From positions 1 to 64,000 of the forward strand of contig DATIQN010000039.1 in the NCBI GenBank assembly GCA_035470785.1: a stretch of DNA of 64,000 nt, in the 5' to 3' direction. Within the stretch, counting starts at the first letter, position 1. The number at the start of each line of letters is the position of its first letter. This document shows, piece by piece, positions 8,760-17,408 of this stretch. This DNA is from Croceibacterium_B sp035470785 (GTDB taxonomy: Bacteria > Pseudomonadota > Alphaproteobacteria > Sphingomonadales > Sphingomonadaceae). The position numbers and the translations under genes are program-made. The notes beneath the pieces were generated by a model. It saw only the letters and a list, made by a program, of their open reading frames with translations. It made no database searches and was not told the DNA's origin.

Positions 8760-11429
8760 ATGGCCGATATCCTGCAAGCGGACTGGGCAGGCGCGCTGGC
8801 GCGCGCGCGGACGCACGCGCCGTTCCTCGCGCTCGGCCTCGACCGCCAGCCCGAACTCGAGACGATGCTTGCCGAGGGGCGGGGCGAGGATGCCCTGGTC
8901 CATGCCCGCGCGCTTTCCGCCGGGGACGATGTCGGCTCGGCACTGCGGCGCGAGCGCTTGGCGCTGGCGGTGGCGCTGGCGATCGGCGACCTCGCCGGGA
9001 CCTTCCCATTGGCGCGCGTGATGCACGAATTGAGCGACTTCGCCGACCGCGCGCTCGAGGCTTCGATCGCCGAGGCGATCCGTCGGCGCGTGCCCGACGC
9101 CGGGCCTGACGGCTTTACCGCGCTGGCGCTCGGCAAGCAGGGCGCGCGCGAACTCAACTACAGCTCGGACATCGATCCGATCCTGCTTTATGATCCCGCG
9201 CGCCTGCCGCGGCGCGAGCGCGACGATCCGGCCGAAGCCGCCCAGCGCTACGCCCGCACGCTTCTCTCGCTGCTGAGCGAGCAGACGGCCGACGGCTACG
9301 TCCTTCGCGTCGACCTGCGGCTGCGACCCGCGTCCGAAGTCAGCCCGCTGGCGATCTCTTTTGACGCGGCGCTGACGCATTACGAAAGTTCCGCTCTGGC
9401 GTGGGAGCGCGCCGCGTTCATCCGCGCGCGAGCTGCGGCGGGCGACGTCGCCGCAGGAGAGGCCTTTCTCGCCAGCATCACCCCGTTCGTGTGGCGCCGC
9501 AGCCTCGACTTCACGGCGCTCGAGGAGATCCGCCGGCTGACCGCGCGGATTCGCGATCACCACAAGGGCCCGCGCGAGCCGGGCCCGGGGTTTGACCTCA
9601 AGCGCGGGCGCGGCGGTATCCGCGAAATCGAGTTCTTCGCGCAGACCCAGCAGCTGATCCACGGTGGCCGCCACCCCGCGCTGCGAGTACGCGGCACGCG
9701 GGCGGCGCTCGATGCCCTGGCCGAGGGCGGGATCGTCGCGCCTGAGGATGCCGCCATGCTCGGTGAGAGTTACGACCGGCTTCGAGCGATCGAGCATCGG
9801 TTGCAGATGGTTGACGATCGCCAGACCCACTCGCTCCCTCGGGAACCCGCGGCAATCGACAACGTCGCGCAGCTCGACGGGCTGGCCGACGGCGCAGCGC
9901 TGATCGACGAGTTGCGGACGCTCACCGCGGGCGTCGCGGCGCGGTACGACACCCTGCTGACCGGTTCCAGCGAGCGTCCGCCCACGCGCCCCGCTCGCGA
10001 CAGCGCGACCGTCGCTCTCGTCGAGGAGCGAATCGACAAGTGGCGCGACACCTTGCGCACGCTGCGCAGTTCAGAAGCGCGGGCTGCTTTGGCCACTTTG
10101 CGGCCCGTGCTAGTCGAGGCGCTCGCCGCCGCCCCGGATCCAAACCGGGCGATGAACCGCCTCGAGACCGTGCTCGAGCACGTCTCGACCGCGATCAACC
10201 TGTTCCGGCTGTTCGAAGCACGTCCGGGTCTGCTCGACCAGGTACTGCGCATCGTGGCCCTGGCAGAGCCGCTTGCCGAAGGGTTGGGCCGGCACCCGGA
10301 ATGGCTCGATGCGCTTATCGATACCCGCGCCCTCGATTTGCCCGGTCCGGCAGCGGAACTCGCCGAACAGATGCGCCAGGCGCCCGCCGATTACGAGCGG
10401 CGGCTCGATCGAATTCGCCAAGTCGTTGGAGAAGCACGATTTTCGCTCGGCGTGCAACTGGTCGAAGCCCAACATGATCCACTGGACATAGCGGCGGGCC
10501 TCGCTCGCGTTGCTGAAGCGGCGCTGGCGTCAGGCGCCGCGGCGGCGATCGCAGAATTCGAGACGGCGCACGGGCGCATTCGTGGCGGCAACTTGCTAAT
10601 TCTCGGCCTCGGACGTCTTGGCGGAGGCGCATTGACACATGCATCGGATCTCGACCTGATCTACTTGTTCTCCGGCGACATCGGGGTCGAATCCGATGGG
10701 CAACGGGCGTTGACCGCGTCGCTCTATTTCAACCGCCTGGCGCAGCGCGTCACTGCGGCCCTGAGCGTGCCAACCGCCGCGGGCGCGCTCTACGAGATCG
10801 ACACCCGCCTGCGACCTCAAGGTACACAAGGGCCGCTGGCGGTCAGCCTCGACAGCTTTGCGCGCTATCAGCGTGAGGATGCCTGGACGTGGGAACACAT
10901 GGCGCTGACTCGCGCCCGGCCGCTGGTCGGTTCGCCCGAGAATCAAGCCGCGCTTCAACGGATCATCGACGATGTTCTGCGGCAGGAACGTGACCCAGGG
11001 ACACTGCGTGCGGACGTTCTCAAGATGCGCGGCGAGATTGCCGCGAACAAGCGGTCGACAGGGCCGCTCGATGCCAAGTTGCAGCGAGGCGGGCTGATCG
11101 ATTGCGAATTCATCGTTCATTTCCTGCAGTTGCGCGAACGGATCGGCCTCAGCCCCGACCTGGGCACCGCCATTGGCGAATTGACTGGCGCTGGCCTCCT
11201 GCCGACCGCATTCGGCACGCACCATGCCTTGCTCACGCGCCTGCTTGTTGCCGCACGATTGCTCGCACCCGATAGCCAACTGCCGTCTGAGGGGGCGCGG
11301 CAAGTTCTAGCAGCAGCGTGCGGCGCAAGGGATTTTGCCGCGCTCTTGCGCGCCGTGGAACAGGCGCGCCACGCCATCTCAGAAACCTGGGCCGAGACTT
11401 TCGGCCAGCAGCTGGAGGACAGGACATGA
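8760..11429 (+). CDS. glnE: Glutamine synthetase adenylyltransferase / adenylyl-removing enzyme
   Basis: Adenylylates and deadenylylates glutamine synthetase in response to nitrogen status. The 889 residues contain two nucleotidyltransferase domains joined by a helical linker. The N-terminal, adenylyl-removing domain has ALGKQGARELNYSSDIDPIL with D137-x-D139. The C-terminal, adenylylating domain has GLGRLGGGALTHASDLDLIY with D630-x-D632. The protein is slightly shorter than enterobacterial GlnE. Its stop overlaps the start of the peroxiredoxin gene (ATGA), so both are made from one message. It lies divergent from the agmatine deiminase gene. Confidence 0.96.
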   Translation: MADILQADWAGALARARTHAPFLALGLDRQPELETMLAEGRGEDALVHARALSAGDDVGSALRRERLALAVALAIGDLAGTFPLARVMHELSDFADRALEASIAEAIRRRVPDAGPDGFTALALGKQGARELNYSSDIDPILLYDPARLPRRERDDPAEAAQRYARTLLSLLSEQTADGYVLRVDLRLRPASEVSPLAISFDAALTHYESSALAWERAAFIRARAAAGDVAAGEAFLASITPFVWRRSLDFTALEEIRRLTARIRDHHKGPREPGPGFDLKRGRGGIREIEFFAQTQQLIHGGRHPALRVRGTRAALDALAEGGIVAPEDAAMLGESYDRLRAIEHRLQMVDDRQTHSLPREPAAIDNVAQLDGLADGAALIDELRTLTAGVAARYDTLLTGSSERPPTRPARDSATVALVEERIDKWRDTLRTLRSSEARAALATLRPVLVEALAAAPDPNRAMNRLETVLEHVSTAINLFRLFEARPGLLDQVLRIVALAEPLAEGLGRHPEWLDALIDTRALDLPGPAAELAEQMRQAPADYERRLDRIRQVVGEARFSLGVQLVEAQHDPLDIAAGLARVAEAALASGAAAAIAEFETAHGRIRGGNLLILGLGRLGGGALTHASDLDLIYLFSGDIGVESDGQRALTASLYFNRLAQRVTAALSVPTAAGALYEIDTRLRPQGTQGPLAVSLDSFARYQREDAWTWEHMALTRARPLVGSPENQAALQRIIDDVLRQERDPGTLRADVLKMRGEIAANKRSTGPLDAKLQRGGLIDCEFIVHFLQLRERIGLSPDLGTAIGELTGAGLLPTAFGTHHALLTRLLVAARLLAPDSQLPSEGARQVLAAACGARDFAALLRAVEQARHAISETWAETFGQQLEDRT

Positions 11430-11902
11430 CCACCCGCCCCGATATCGGCGACGAGCTTCCAGACGTCGCGCTCGAAACGCCCAACGGCGCCCGTATCAGG
11501 CCCTCCGACTTCCGCGGTCGCAAGCTCGTCTTGTTCTTCTATCCGAAGGACGACACGCCGGGTTGCACCATCGAGAACAAGGATTTCTCGGCACTGGCCG
11601 GCGAGTTCGAGAAAGCTGGCGTCGCACTGCTCGGAGTGAGCAAAGATCCCCCCAAGCGGCACCAGAAGTTCGCCGCGAAATATGGCCTTGTCGCGCCGCT
11701 TGCGTCGGATGCAGAAGCGAACGGACTCGCCGAAGCGCTTGGCGTGTGGGCCGAGAAGAGCCTGTACGGCCGCAAATACATGGGCATGGAGCGCACCACC
11801 TACTTGGTCGATGCCGAAGGCAGAATCGTTCGGGTCTGGCGCAAGGTGAAAGTCAGGGGCCACGCCGAAGAAGTGCTCGCCGCCGCTCGGGCGGCGTCCT
11901 GA
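11426..11902 (+). CDS. bcp: Peroxiredoxin, BCP/PrxQ type with a single cysteine
   Basis: A thiol peroxidase of 158 residues. The peroxidatic site is in DDTPGCTIENKDF (Cys47), and FFYPKDDTPGC and the RTTYLVDAEGRI segment are typical of the BCP group. Many BCP proteins have a second, resolving cysteine five residues after the first. Here that position is not cysteine, and Cys47 is the only cysteine in the protein. It must therefore work as a one-cysteine enzyme with an outside thiol reductant. The start ATG overlaps the glnE stop. Confidence 0.92.
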   Translation: MTTRPDIGDELPDVALETPNGARIRPSDFRGRKLVLFFYPKDDTPGCTIENKDFSALAGEFEKAGVALLGVSKDPPKRHQKFAAKYGLVAPLASDAEANGLAEALGVWAEKSLYGRKYMGMERTTYLVDAEGRIVRVWRKVKVRGHAEEVLAAARAAS

Positions 11903-12387
11903 TCGCGGCAGCCTCCGTTCCGGACATATGCGCTTGTTAGCCTGGCGAAGCTTGGGACGATCGCTGAGAGTCTTACTGTTCGCTCGGTCGCGAAGGCAGG
12001 TTCATCAGCCCGAGGACGAAAGGGGCCGGCCTGCGAGTGACGCCGCGAATCATCTGTTATTCGAACGCAGGTCGGCGACAGACGACCGATGTTTCCACAA
12101 GGTGTGGCGTACGCGCGCCCAGCCGCCTTTGGAATTTCGGTAAAATTCGCAAAGTTGGCGCTTGCGAACCGATTTGAAGCCACCATTCAACGACTCGCCG
12201 CGCAGCGCAGCCGGTTTATCGCTCGTTTGGTTGGCGAGTGTTGCGTAGTTAACTTTTTACCCGATACCTCCCAACCAGCGAGACGGGCGGGGGGTTCCGA
12301 CCATCTCCAAAAAATCTTCGCGAGGCGGAAAGCCTCTGGTGTGTGTCACCGGTCAGGGGCGGCCGGGTAGGACGGGGAATAGGTCGA
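11903..12387. other. Intergenic region before the M23 peptidase gene
   Basis: About 485 bases with no gene I can support. A 93-residue frame at 12089-12370 has no ribosome-binding site and no recognisable content. The stretch presumably holds the promoter of the peptidase gene. No clear terminator for the glnE operon was seen. Confidence 0.45.
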
Positions 12388-13086
12388 ATGCGTTTCAACC
12401 GGGTCATCCGCGCCGTTGCAGGCTTCGCTATCGCAACCGGCGCCATTGCCGCTCATCCGGCCTTGGCCAATGATGCCCCGGCGACGAGCTCGGTGGCGAC
12501 AGCGCAAATCTCGGGCGCCATCAGGGGCCAGGCAGCCGGCCCGCTCGGTCAGGGCGACAAGGAATTCACCCAACTGTTCGCGAGCTGGAAGAAGCTCGAC
12601 GGAACGAGCGGGGGAATCGCCGGCGCGCAGCCGGTCGTCGCGGTGCCGTCGATCGCCCCGGTGCAGGGATTTCGTCTGAGCAGCACGTTCGGCGAGCGCG
12701 AGCATCCCGTTCTTGGCGGCATGCGCATGCACGAGGGTCTCGACCTGGCAGTAGCTTCGGGCACGCCGGTCCGCGCTCCAGCTGACGGGGTCGTCGAGAA
12801 AGCCTCTTGGTTCAGCAGCTACGGCAATTTCATCGAGATCGCCCACGGCGGCAACATGGAGACCCGCTACGGTCACCTTTCGGCATACAACGTCGTCGCG
12901 GGCCAGGTCGTTCACAAGGGCGACGTGATCGGCTACGTCGGCACCACCGGCCGTTCGACCGGACCGCACCTGCACTATGAAGTGCGCATCAGCGGTCAGG
13001 CGGTTGATCCGACCCCCTACATGCAGATGGGCACGCTGGCCATTTCCGCCAATGCCACTGCGGTCGGCGGAGGCAATGACGAATAG
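12388..13086 (+). CDS. Secreted M23 family metallopeptidase (LytM-like)
   Basis: A 232-residue exported protein likely to cleave, or regulate cleavage of, peptidoglycan peptide bridges. The chosen ATG (12388) opens a signal peptide (MRFNRVIRAVAGFAIATGAI... ending HPALA). The C-terminal half is an M23 domain with the zinc ligands visible: H and D in RMHEGLDLAV and the HxH pair in GPHLHYEVR. All ligands are present, so it may be an active enzyme and not only an activator. The upstream half is a low-complexity linker. It converges on galU across a strong terminator. Confidence 0.9.
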   Translation: MRFNRVIRAVAGFAIATGAIAAHPALANDAPATSSVATAQISGAIRGQAAGPLGQGDKEFTQLFASWKKLDGTSGGIAGAQPVVAVPSIAPVQGFRLSSTFGEREHPVLGGMRMHEGLDLAVASGTPVRAPADGVVEKASWFSSYGNFIEIAHGGNMETRYGHLSAYNVVAGQVVHKGDVIGYVGTTGRSTGPHLHYEVRISGQAVDPTPYMQMGTLAISANATAVGGGNDE

Positions 13087-13110
13087 AGTTTCCTTGGACG
13101 GATAGCGAAC

Positions 13111-13140
13111 AGGGCGGCGAGTGATTTCGCCGCCCTTTTC
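13111..13140. terminator. Rho-independent terminator between the M23 gene and galU
   Basis: A perfect 10-bp stem (AGGGCGGCGA with TCGCCGCCCT) closes a 6-base loop and is followed by TTTC on the plus strand. It lies 24 bases after the peptidase stop and 7 bases before the galU stop, so it ends the rightward transcript and may also stop the leftward one. Confidence 0.85.
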
Positions 13141-13147
13141 TTAGGCG

Positions 13148-14029
13148 CTATCGGCCAAGCAGTCGCTCGGCGATCGCGCGAACTTCGGCGCCCATGTCTG
13201 GGCGTTCCAACGCCAGCGCGAGCGTTGCTTCGACGAAGCCGGTCTTGCTGCCGCAATCGAAGCGGCGCCCGGCGAACGTTACGGCGTGGAACGGCTGCGT
13301 GCCGATCATCCGGGCCATCGCGTCGGTCAACTGAATCTCGCCGCCAGCTCCTTTTTCCATACCTTCGAGCGTGCGCATCACCTCAGGCTGGAGGATGTAG
13401 CGGCCGGAGACGATCTTGTTCGACGGCGCCTGTTCGACCGGCGGCTTCTCGACCAGGCCTTTCACCTCGATGAGGGCACCGCGAGCCTCACCTGGATCGA
13501 TCACACCGTAGTTCGAGACCTCTTCGCGCGGTACTTCGAGGACGCTGATGAGGTTGCCGCCGACCTCCTCATAGGCTTCCACCATCTGCGCCATGCAGCC
13601 AGGCGTGCCGACCATCAGCTCGTCGGGAAGCAGGATGGCAAACGGCTCGTCGCTGACGATCGCGCGGGCACACCAGATCGCATGGCCCAGGCCGAGCGGC
13701 ACTTGCTGGCGCACGGTCATGATATCGCCGGGAGTAAAGCGTGTCGCGTCGAGAATCCCGAGGTCCTTGCCGCGCTCTGTCATTGTCGCCTCGAGCTCGT
13801 ATGCGACGTCGAAGTGTTCGACGATCGCAGTCTTGCCGCGACCGGTCACGAAGATCATCTGCTCGATGCCGGCTTCGCGCGCCTCTTCGACCGCGTACTG
13901 GATCAGCGGCCGGTCGACGATCGGCAGCAGCTCCTTGGGAATGGCCTTGGTCGCCGGCAGGAAGCGCGTGCCCAGGCCGGCGACCGGAAACACCGCCTTG
14001 CGGATCGGCTTGCGGTTTCTGCTGCTCAT
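13148..14029 (-). CDS. galU: UTP--glucose-1-phosphate uridylyltransferase
   Basis: Makes UDP-glucose from UTP and glucose 1-phosphate. It has 293 residues with the GalU nucleotide-binding start VFPVAGLGTRFLPATKAIPK, then LLPDELMVG, a VEKPP segment and GGEIQLTDAM, all characteristic of bacterial GalU. The product feeds Ugd (start of window) and polysaccharide synthesis. It is transcribed alone, divergent from the small gene at 14167. Confidence 0.96.
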   Translation of the reverse strand: MSSRNRKPIRKAVFPVAGLGTRFLPATKAIPKELLPIVDRPLIQYAVEEAREAGIEQMIFVTGRGKTAIVEHFDVAYELEATMTERGKDLGILDATRFTPGDIMTVRQQVPLGLGHAIWCARAIVSDEPFAILLPDELMVGTPGCMAQMVEAYEEVGGNLISVLEVPREEVSNYGVIDPGEARGALIEVKGLVEKPPVEQAPSNKIVSGRYILQPEVMRTLEGMEKGAGGEIQLTDAMARMIGTQPFHAVTFAGRRFDCGSKTGFVEATLALALERPDMGAEVRAIAERLLGR

Positions 14030-14166
14030 AGGCGCGGCGATACGGTTGCCAAGGGCATGCCGTCAATGGCGCCGGCCGCCGCCAACCGGGCACATTTCGA
14101 GCCAGGCCGGCAGGACCCAAGGCCGCGACCGCGCGTTGAGGCAGGCAAAGCCAAAGGAGGATCATC

Positions 14167-14409
14167 ATGGCCATGCTCAAGCTCGTCGCGCTCGGAGCCC
14201 TCGGCTACGTCGCCTACAAGTATTTCGAACAAGGCAAATCGGATTCGCCCGCCGCATTTGCTGACGGACAGGCAAGCGACGAGAATTTCGCCAAGGTGCG
14301 CGACGCAGGGCCGCATGCGATGGCCGACAAGCCCAAGCGCACCTGGTCGAAGACCGACGAGGAAGTCGATCAGAGCTTTCCCGCCTCGGATCCTCCCTCG
14401 AACTACTGA
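14167..14409 (+). CDS. Small membrane-anchored protein of unknown function (SFPASDPP motif)
   Basis: An 80-residue protein. A hydrophobic N-terminus (LKLVALGALGYVAYKYF) could anchor it in the membrane; a charged tail follows. The C-terminus EEVDQSFPASDPPSNY carries the SFPASDPP motif seen at the ends of many small alphaproteobacterial proteins of unknown function. It has one of the strongest ribosome-binding sites in the window (AAAGGAGG at 14153-14160, six bases before ATG), which suggests high expression. Its last 7 bases overlap the end of the convergent ribbon-helix-helix gene. Confidence 0.8.
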   Translation: MAMLKLVALGALGYVAYKYFEQGKSDSPAAFADGQASDENFAKVRDAGPHAMADKPKRTWSKTDEEVDQSFPASDPPSNY

Positions 14410-14642
14410 CCCAGCGCGTTCGCAACCAGCCAAACGCGGATGGCGCCGGCCAATCCGGGAGCCGTCGCGGCGCGGATCCGCTCTTCGTCAATGCGCGCCA
14501 CCAGCGAGTTCACGGGGAGGCCTTCGCGAGCGGCAGCGTCACGCAGCAGGTTCCAGAACAGCGGCTCGAGGCTGATCGAGGTCTTGTGCCCGGCGATTTC
14601 TACCGAGCGTTTGACCGGCGGATGGTACGGAACCGCACTCAT
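14403..14642 (-). CDS. Ribbon-helix-helix domain protein
   Basis: A 79-residue protein with the pattern of the small ribbon-helix-helix DNA-binding family: KRSVEIAGHKTSISLEPLFW (beta strand and first helix), then LLRDAAAREGLPVNSLVARID (second helix). It may be a transcription factor, but single-domain RHH proteins of this group are uncharacterised and no target can be named. Its ATG overlaps the fumC stop (ATGA at 14639-14642), so it is co-transcribed with and translationally linked to fumC. Confidence 0.75.
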   Translation of the reverse strand: MSAVPYHPPVKRSVEIAGHKTSISLEPLFWNLLRDAAAREGLPVNSLVARIDEERIRAATAPGLAGAIRVWLVANALGQ

Positions 14643-16003
14643 CGGTCGGGGCCGAGCATCTCTTCGGGACGAACGATGCGGTCGTAGTCTTCGGCGCTCA
14701 CGGCGCCGCTCGCCAGTGCCGCCTCGCGCAGGGTGATGCCCTGCTCTTGTGCGGCCTTGGCGATCTTGGCCGCCTTGTCGTAGCCGATTGTCGGTGCGAG
14801 CACCGTGACAAGCATCAACGAGCGCTCGACGCCTGCCGCGATGTTCTCCCGCCGCGGCTCAAGGCCCTTGAGAAGGTGCCCCGTGAAGCTGACGGTGGCA
14901 TCGGCCAGCAAGCGCACAGACTGCAGGAACGCGTTGGCCATCGCCGGGCGATAGGTGTTGAGCTCGAATTGGCCCTGGCTGTCGGCGAACTGGATCGTCG
15001 CCTGGTTGCCGAACACTTGCGCACAGACTTGCGTCAGCGCTTCGCACTGGGTCGGATTGACCTTGCCAGGCATGATCGACGAGCCAGGTTCGTTAGCCGG
15101 CAGCGCAAGCTCGCCAAGGCCAGAGCGCGGGCCCGAACCGAGCAGGCGGATGTCGTTGGCAATCTTGTGCAGGGCGCTGGCAAGCGAGGCGAGCGCGCCG
15201 TGGGCGAACAGCAGCGCATCCTGGCTGGCTAGCGCCTCGAACTTGTTCGGCGCGCTGACGAACGAGAACCCTGTAGCTTCGGCGATCTCGGCGGCGACGA
15301 GGTCGGCAAAGCCCTTCGGCGCGTTGAGGCCGGTTCCCACCGCAGTACCTCCTTGCGCCAACTGGTATAACCCGGGCAGCGCCAGCTCGATCCGTTCGAT
15401 CCCCGCTTCGACTTGCCGCGCATAGCCGGAAAATTCCTGTCCCAGCGTCAGCGGCGTCGCATCCTGCGTGTGCGTGCGGCCGATCTTGACGATTGCGTTC
15501 CAGGCTTGCGCTTTCGACGCCAAATCGCCGTGCATCGCCCGTAGCGCGGGCAGGAGCGTGCCGGCAAGCTCGCGCACTGCGGCGATATGCATCGCACTGG
15601 GAAAGGTGTCGTTCGACGACTGGCTCATGTTGACGTGGTCGTTGGGGTGCACCGGGCTCTTGGCGCCAAGCTGCCCGCCGAGCGCGAGGTTGGCCTTGTT
15701 GGCGATCACCTCGTTGGCGTTCATGTTGCTCTGCGTGCCCGACCCCGTCTGCCAAACGACGAGCGGGAACTCGCCGTCTAGCCGGCCCTCGGCGACTTCG
15801 TTCGCGGCGGCTTCAATCGCTTCGGCGAGCTTGCCGTCGAGCAGCCCAAGCTTGCGGTTGGTCCGCGCCGCCGCTGCCTTGATTACGCCGAGCGCATGGA
15901 TCAGCGGCAACGGCATCCGCTCGCCGCCGATGCGGAAGTTCTCCAGGCTGCGCTGAGTCTGCGCGCCCCACAGCCGTTCGGCGGGTACGGCGATCTCGCC
16001 CAT
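14639..16003 (-). CDS. fumC: Fumarate hydratase class II (start codon unclear)
   Basis: Converts fumarate to malate in the TCA cycle. It shows the class II signature GSSIMPGKVNP, plus GQTGSGTQSNMN-like (VWQTGSGTQSNMNANEV) and GRTHTQDATPLTLGQE segments. The true start is a problem. Homology extends upstream of the first in-frame ATG (16001-16003) through TRTESDS, which matches the start of E. coli FumC, but that stretch has no in-frame ATG, GTG or TTG nearby. An ATG at 16036-16038 that would read M-S-V is in another frame. Either translation starts at a rare codon or there is a small frameshift. From 16003 the protein is 454 residues. Its stop overlaps the RHH gene. Confidence 0.9.
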   Translation of the reverse strand: MGEIAVPAERLWGAQTQRSLENFRIGGERMPLPLIHALGVIKAAAARTNRKLGLLDGKLAEAIEAAANEVAEGRLDGEFPLVVWQTGSGTQSNMNANEVIANKANLALGGQLGAKSPVHPNDHVNMSQSSNDTFPSAMHIAAVRELAGTLLPALRAMHGDLASKAQAWNAIVKIGRTHTQDATPLTLGQEFSGYARQVEAGIERIELALPGLYQLAQGGTAVGTGLNAPKGFADLVAAEIAEATGFSFVSAPNKFEALASQDALLFAHGALASLASALHKIANDIRLLGSGPRSGLGELALPANEPGSSIMPGKVNPTQCEALTQVCAQVFGNQATIQFADSQGQFELNTYRPAMANAFLQSVRLLADATVSFTGHLLKGLEPRRENIAAGVERSLMLVTVLAPTIGYDKAAKIAKAAQEQGITLREAALASGAVSAEDYDRIVRPEEMLGPDR

Positions 16004-16567
16004 GCTGTCAGATTCGGTGCGGGTGTTGATACGGACATCCCTTTTGCAATCGTGTGGGTCCGATGCGCGCCCAGGCTCCTCGCGCGGCGAAGACACATCG
16101 GTATATCGCCGCAGCGGCGCCGCTCGCAACCTGTGGTTGGGGGTGACGACCGCGACCGCGCAGGCCTCTACGCGCTTTCACGCAAGTGAGAACATTTGTT
16201 GGGGGTCGCGACTGCTTTGCGGAACGCTGTCGTGACGCCCACCCGAGCCGCCGTTCCGCGATTCAACCGCTTGCGCGCAAGCATGATGCGGACACTCTCG
16301 TTTCGCTGGCTAGCAGCACCCGTGAAGGAGGCGATGCGCCGAGGTGGTCACGGCCAATGAAGGCAAGCCGGTCCAGTCCGGAACTTCACCCTTCGAGGAT
16401 ACCGTAGTCCAGGCTTTGCCAAGCAATTGCCCCCGCGGGACAAAATGACAAAGCGGTGCCGCAGCCTTTCGCCGAGGCGAATTTCCGCCATCAGACCCCG
16501 TACTGGACCGAAAACGCCCTCGCGGTACGCAGGCCTGGTTGGTAGCAGCGTCCGGAGAACGTACGCC
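16004..16567. other. Intergenic region upstream of fumC
   Basis: About 560 bases lie between the fumC start region and the reductase stop. The part nearest fumC (16004-16040) still encodes the conserved N-terminal residues discussed under fumC. Beyond this I find no gene with a ribosome-binding site. A perfect 14-bp palindrome, GCTTGCGCGCAAGC, lies at 16269-16282 and could be an operator. No terminator for the reductase gene was recognised. Confidence 0.4.
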
Positions 16568-17290
16568 TCAGTACATATGCTGGCCGCCGTTGATGCTCAT
16601 CGTCGAGCCAGTGACGAACCCGGCGTTTTCCGAGCACAGAAACGAAACCCCGCGAGCGATCTCGTCCGCATGGCCGAGCCTGCCTACCGGAATGCGCGCG
16701 ACGATCTTCTCGAGCACGTTCTCGGGTACGGCGGCGACCATATCGGTGTCTATGTAGCCTGGGGCGATGGCATTGACGGTTATGCCGAACCGCGCGCCTT
16801 CCTGCGCCAGCGCCTTGGTGAAACCGTGGATGCCGCTCTTGGCCGCAGCGTAATTGACCTGGCCGTACTGCCCCGCCTGGCCGTTAATCGAGCCGATGTT
16901 GACGATACGGCCCCAGCCGCGTTCTTTCATCCCCGCGAAGCATCCCTTGGCCATGTTGAAGCAACCGCCGAGATTGATACGCATGACATCGTACCAATCC
17001 TCGAAACTCATCTTGAGCAGCGTGGCGTCACGCGTGATGCCGGCGTTGTTGACCAGCACGTCGATCGGTCCGACTTCGCTGGCGACTTTGGCGCATCCCT
17101 CGACGCACGCCTGGTGATCGCCGACGTCCCATTTGTAGGCGGTAATGCCCGTCTCGCCCGAGAAGGCGCGCGCCTTTTCCTCGTTACCGGCATAGTTCGC
17201 GACCACGGTAAATCCGTCGGCCTTGAGCATTTCGCTGATGGCACGGCCAATACCGCGAGTGCCGCCGGTTACGATCGCGACGCGTGACAT
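16568..17290 (-). CDS. phbB: Acetoacetyl-CoA reductase (SDR family)
   Basis: NADPH-dependent reduction of acetoacetyl-CoA to 3-hydroxybutyryl-CoA for polyhydroxyalkanoate synthesis. The 240 residues match the PhaB/PhbB length. The Rossmann motif VTGGTRGIGRAI, the NNAG motif, the catalytic Ser in NIGSINGQAGQ and the Y-x-x-x-K motif (NYAAAKSG) are all present. The ATG at 17288-17290 follows AAGGAGAA. No PHA synthase or thiolase is in the window, so the related 3-oxoacyl-ACP reductase (FabG) role is not excluded. The GQAGQYGQVNYAAAK segment favours PhbB. Confidence 0.85.
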   Translation of the reverse strand: MSRVAIVTGGTRGIGRAISEMLKADGFTVVANYAGNEEKARAFSGETGITAYKWDVGDHQACVEGCAKVASEVGPIDVLVNNAGITRDATLLKMSFEDWYDVMRINLGGCFNMAKGCFAGMKERGWGRIVNIGSINGQAGQYGQVNYAAAKSGIHGFTKALAQEGARFGITVNAIAPGYIDTDMVAAVPENVLEKIVARIPVGRLGHADEIARGVSFLCSENAGFVTGSTMSINGGQHMY

Positions 17291-17361
17291 AGATTCTCCT
17301 TTAGGCTCTGTGACTATATCTCCACGCACGAGACTAGGCGGGGTGCCGTGCACGCGCAAAG

Positions 17362-17385
17362 AAAAACCCCGCCGAAGCGGGGTTT
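17362..17385 (-). terminator. Rho-independent terminator after the 17409-18170 gene
   Basis: A 9-bp stem (AAACCCCGC with GCGGGGTTT) closed by a four-base loop. On the minus strand it reads into a T-rich run (TTTTTCTTT). It lies 24 bases past the stop at 17409 and before the reductase promoter, so the two minus-strand genes are separate units. Confidence 0.8.
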
Positions 17386-17408
17386 CGCTGTCAAACCGGA
17401 CCGGCGCG

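Noticed and set aside
12089..12370. Plus-strand frame of 93 codons before the M23 peptidase gene
   Set aside because: No ribosome-binding site and no conserved feature that I can recognise.
16427..17287. 286-codon plus-strand frame
   Set aside because: Antisense shadow of the well-supported acetoacetyl-CoA reductase gene.
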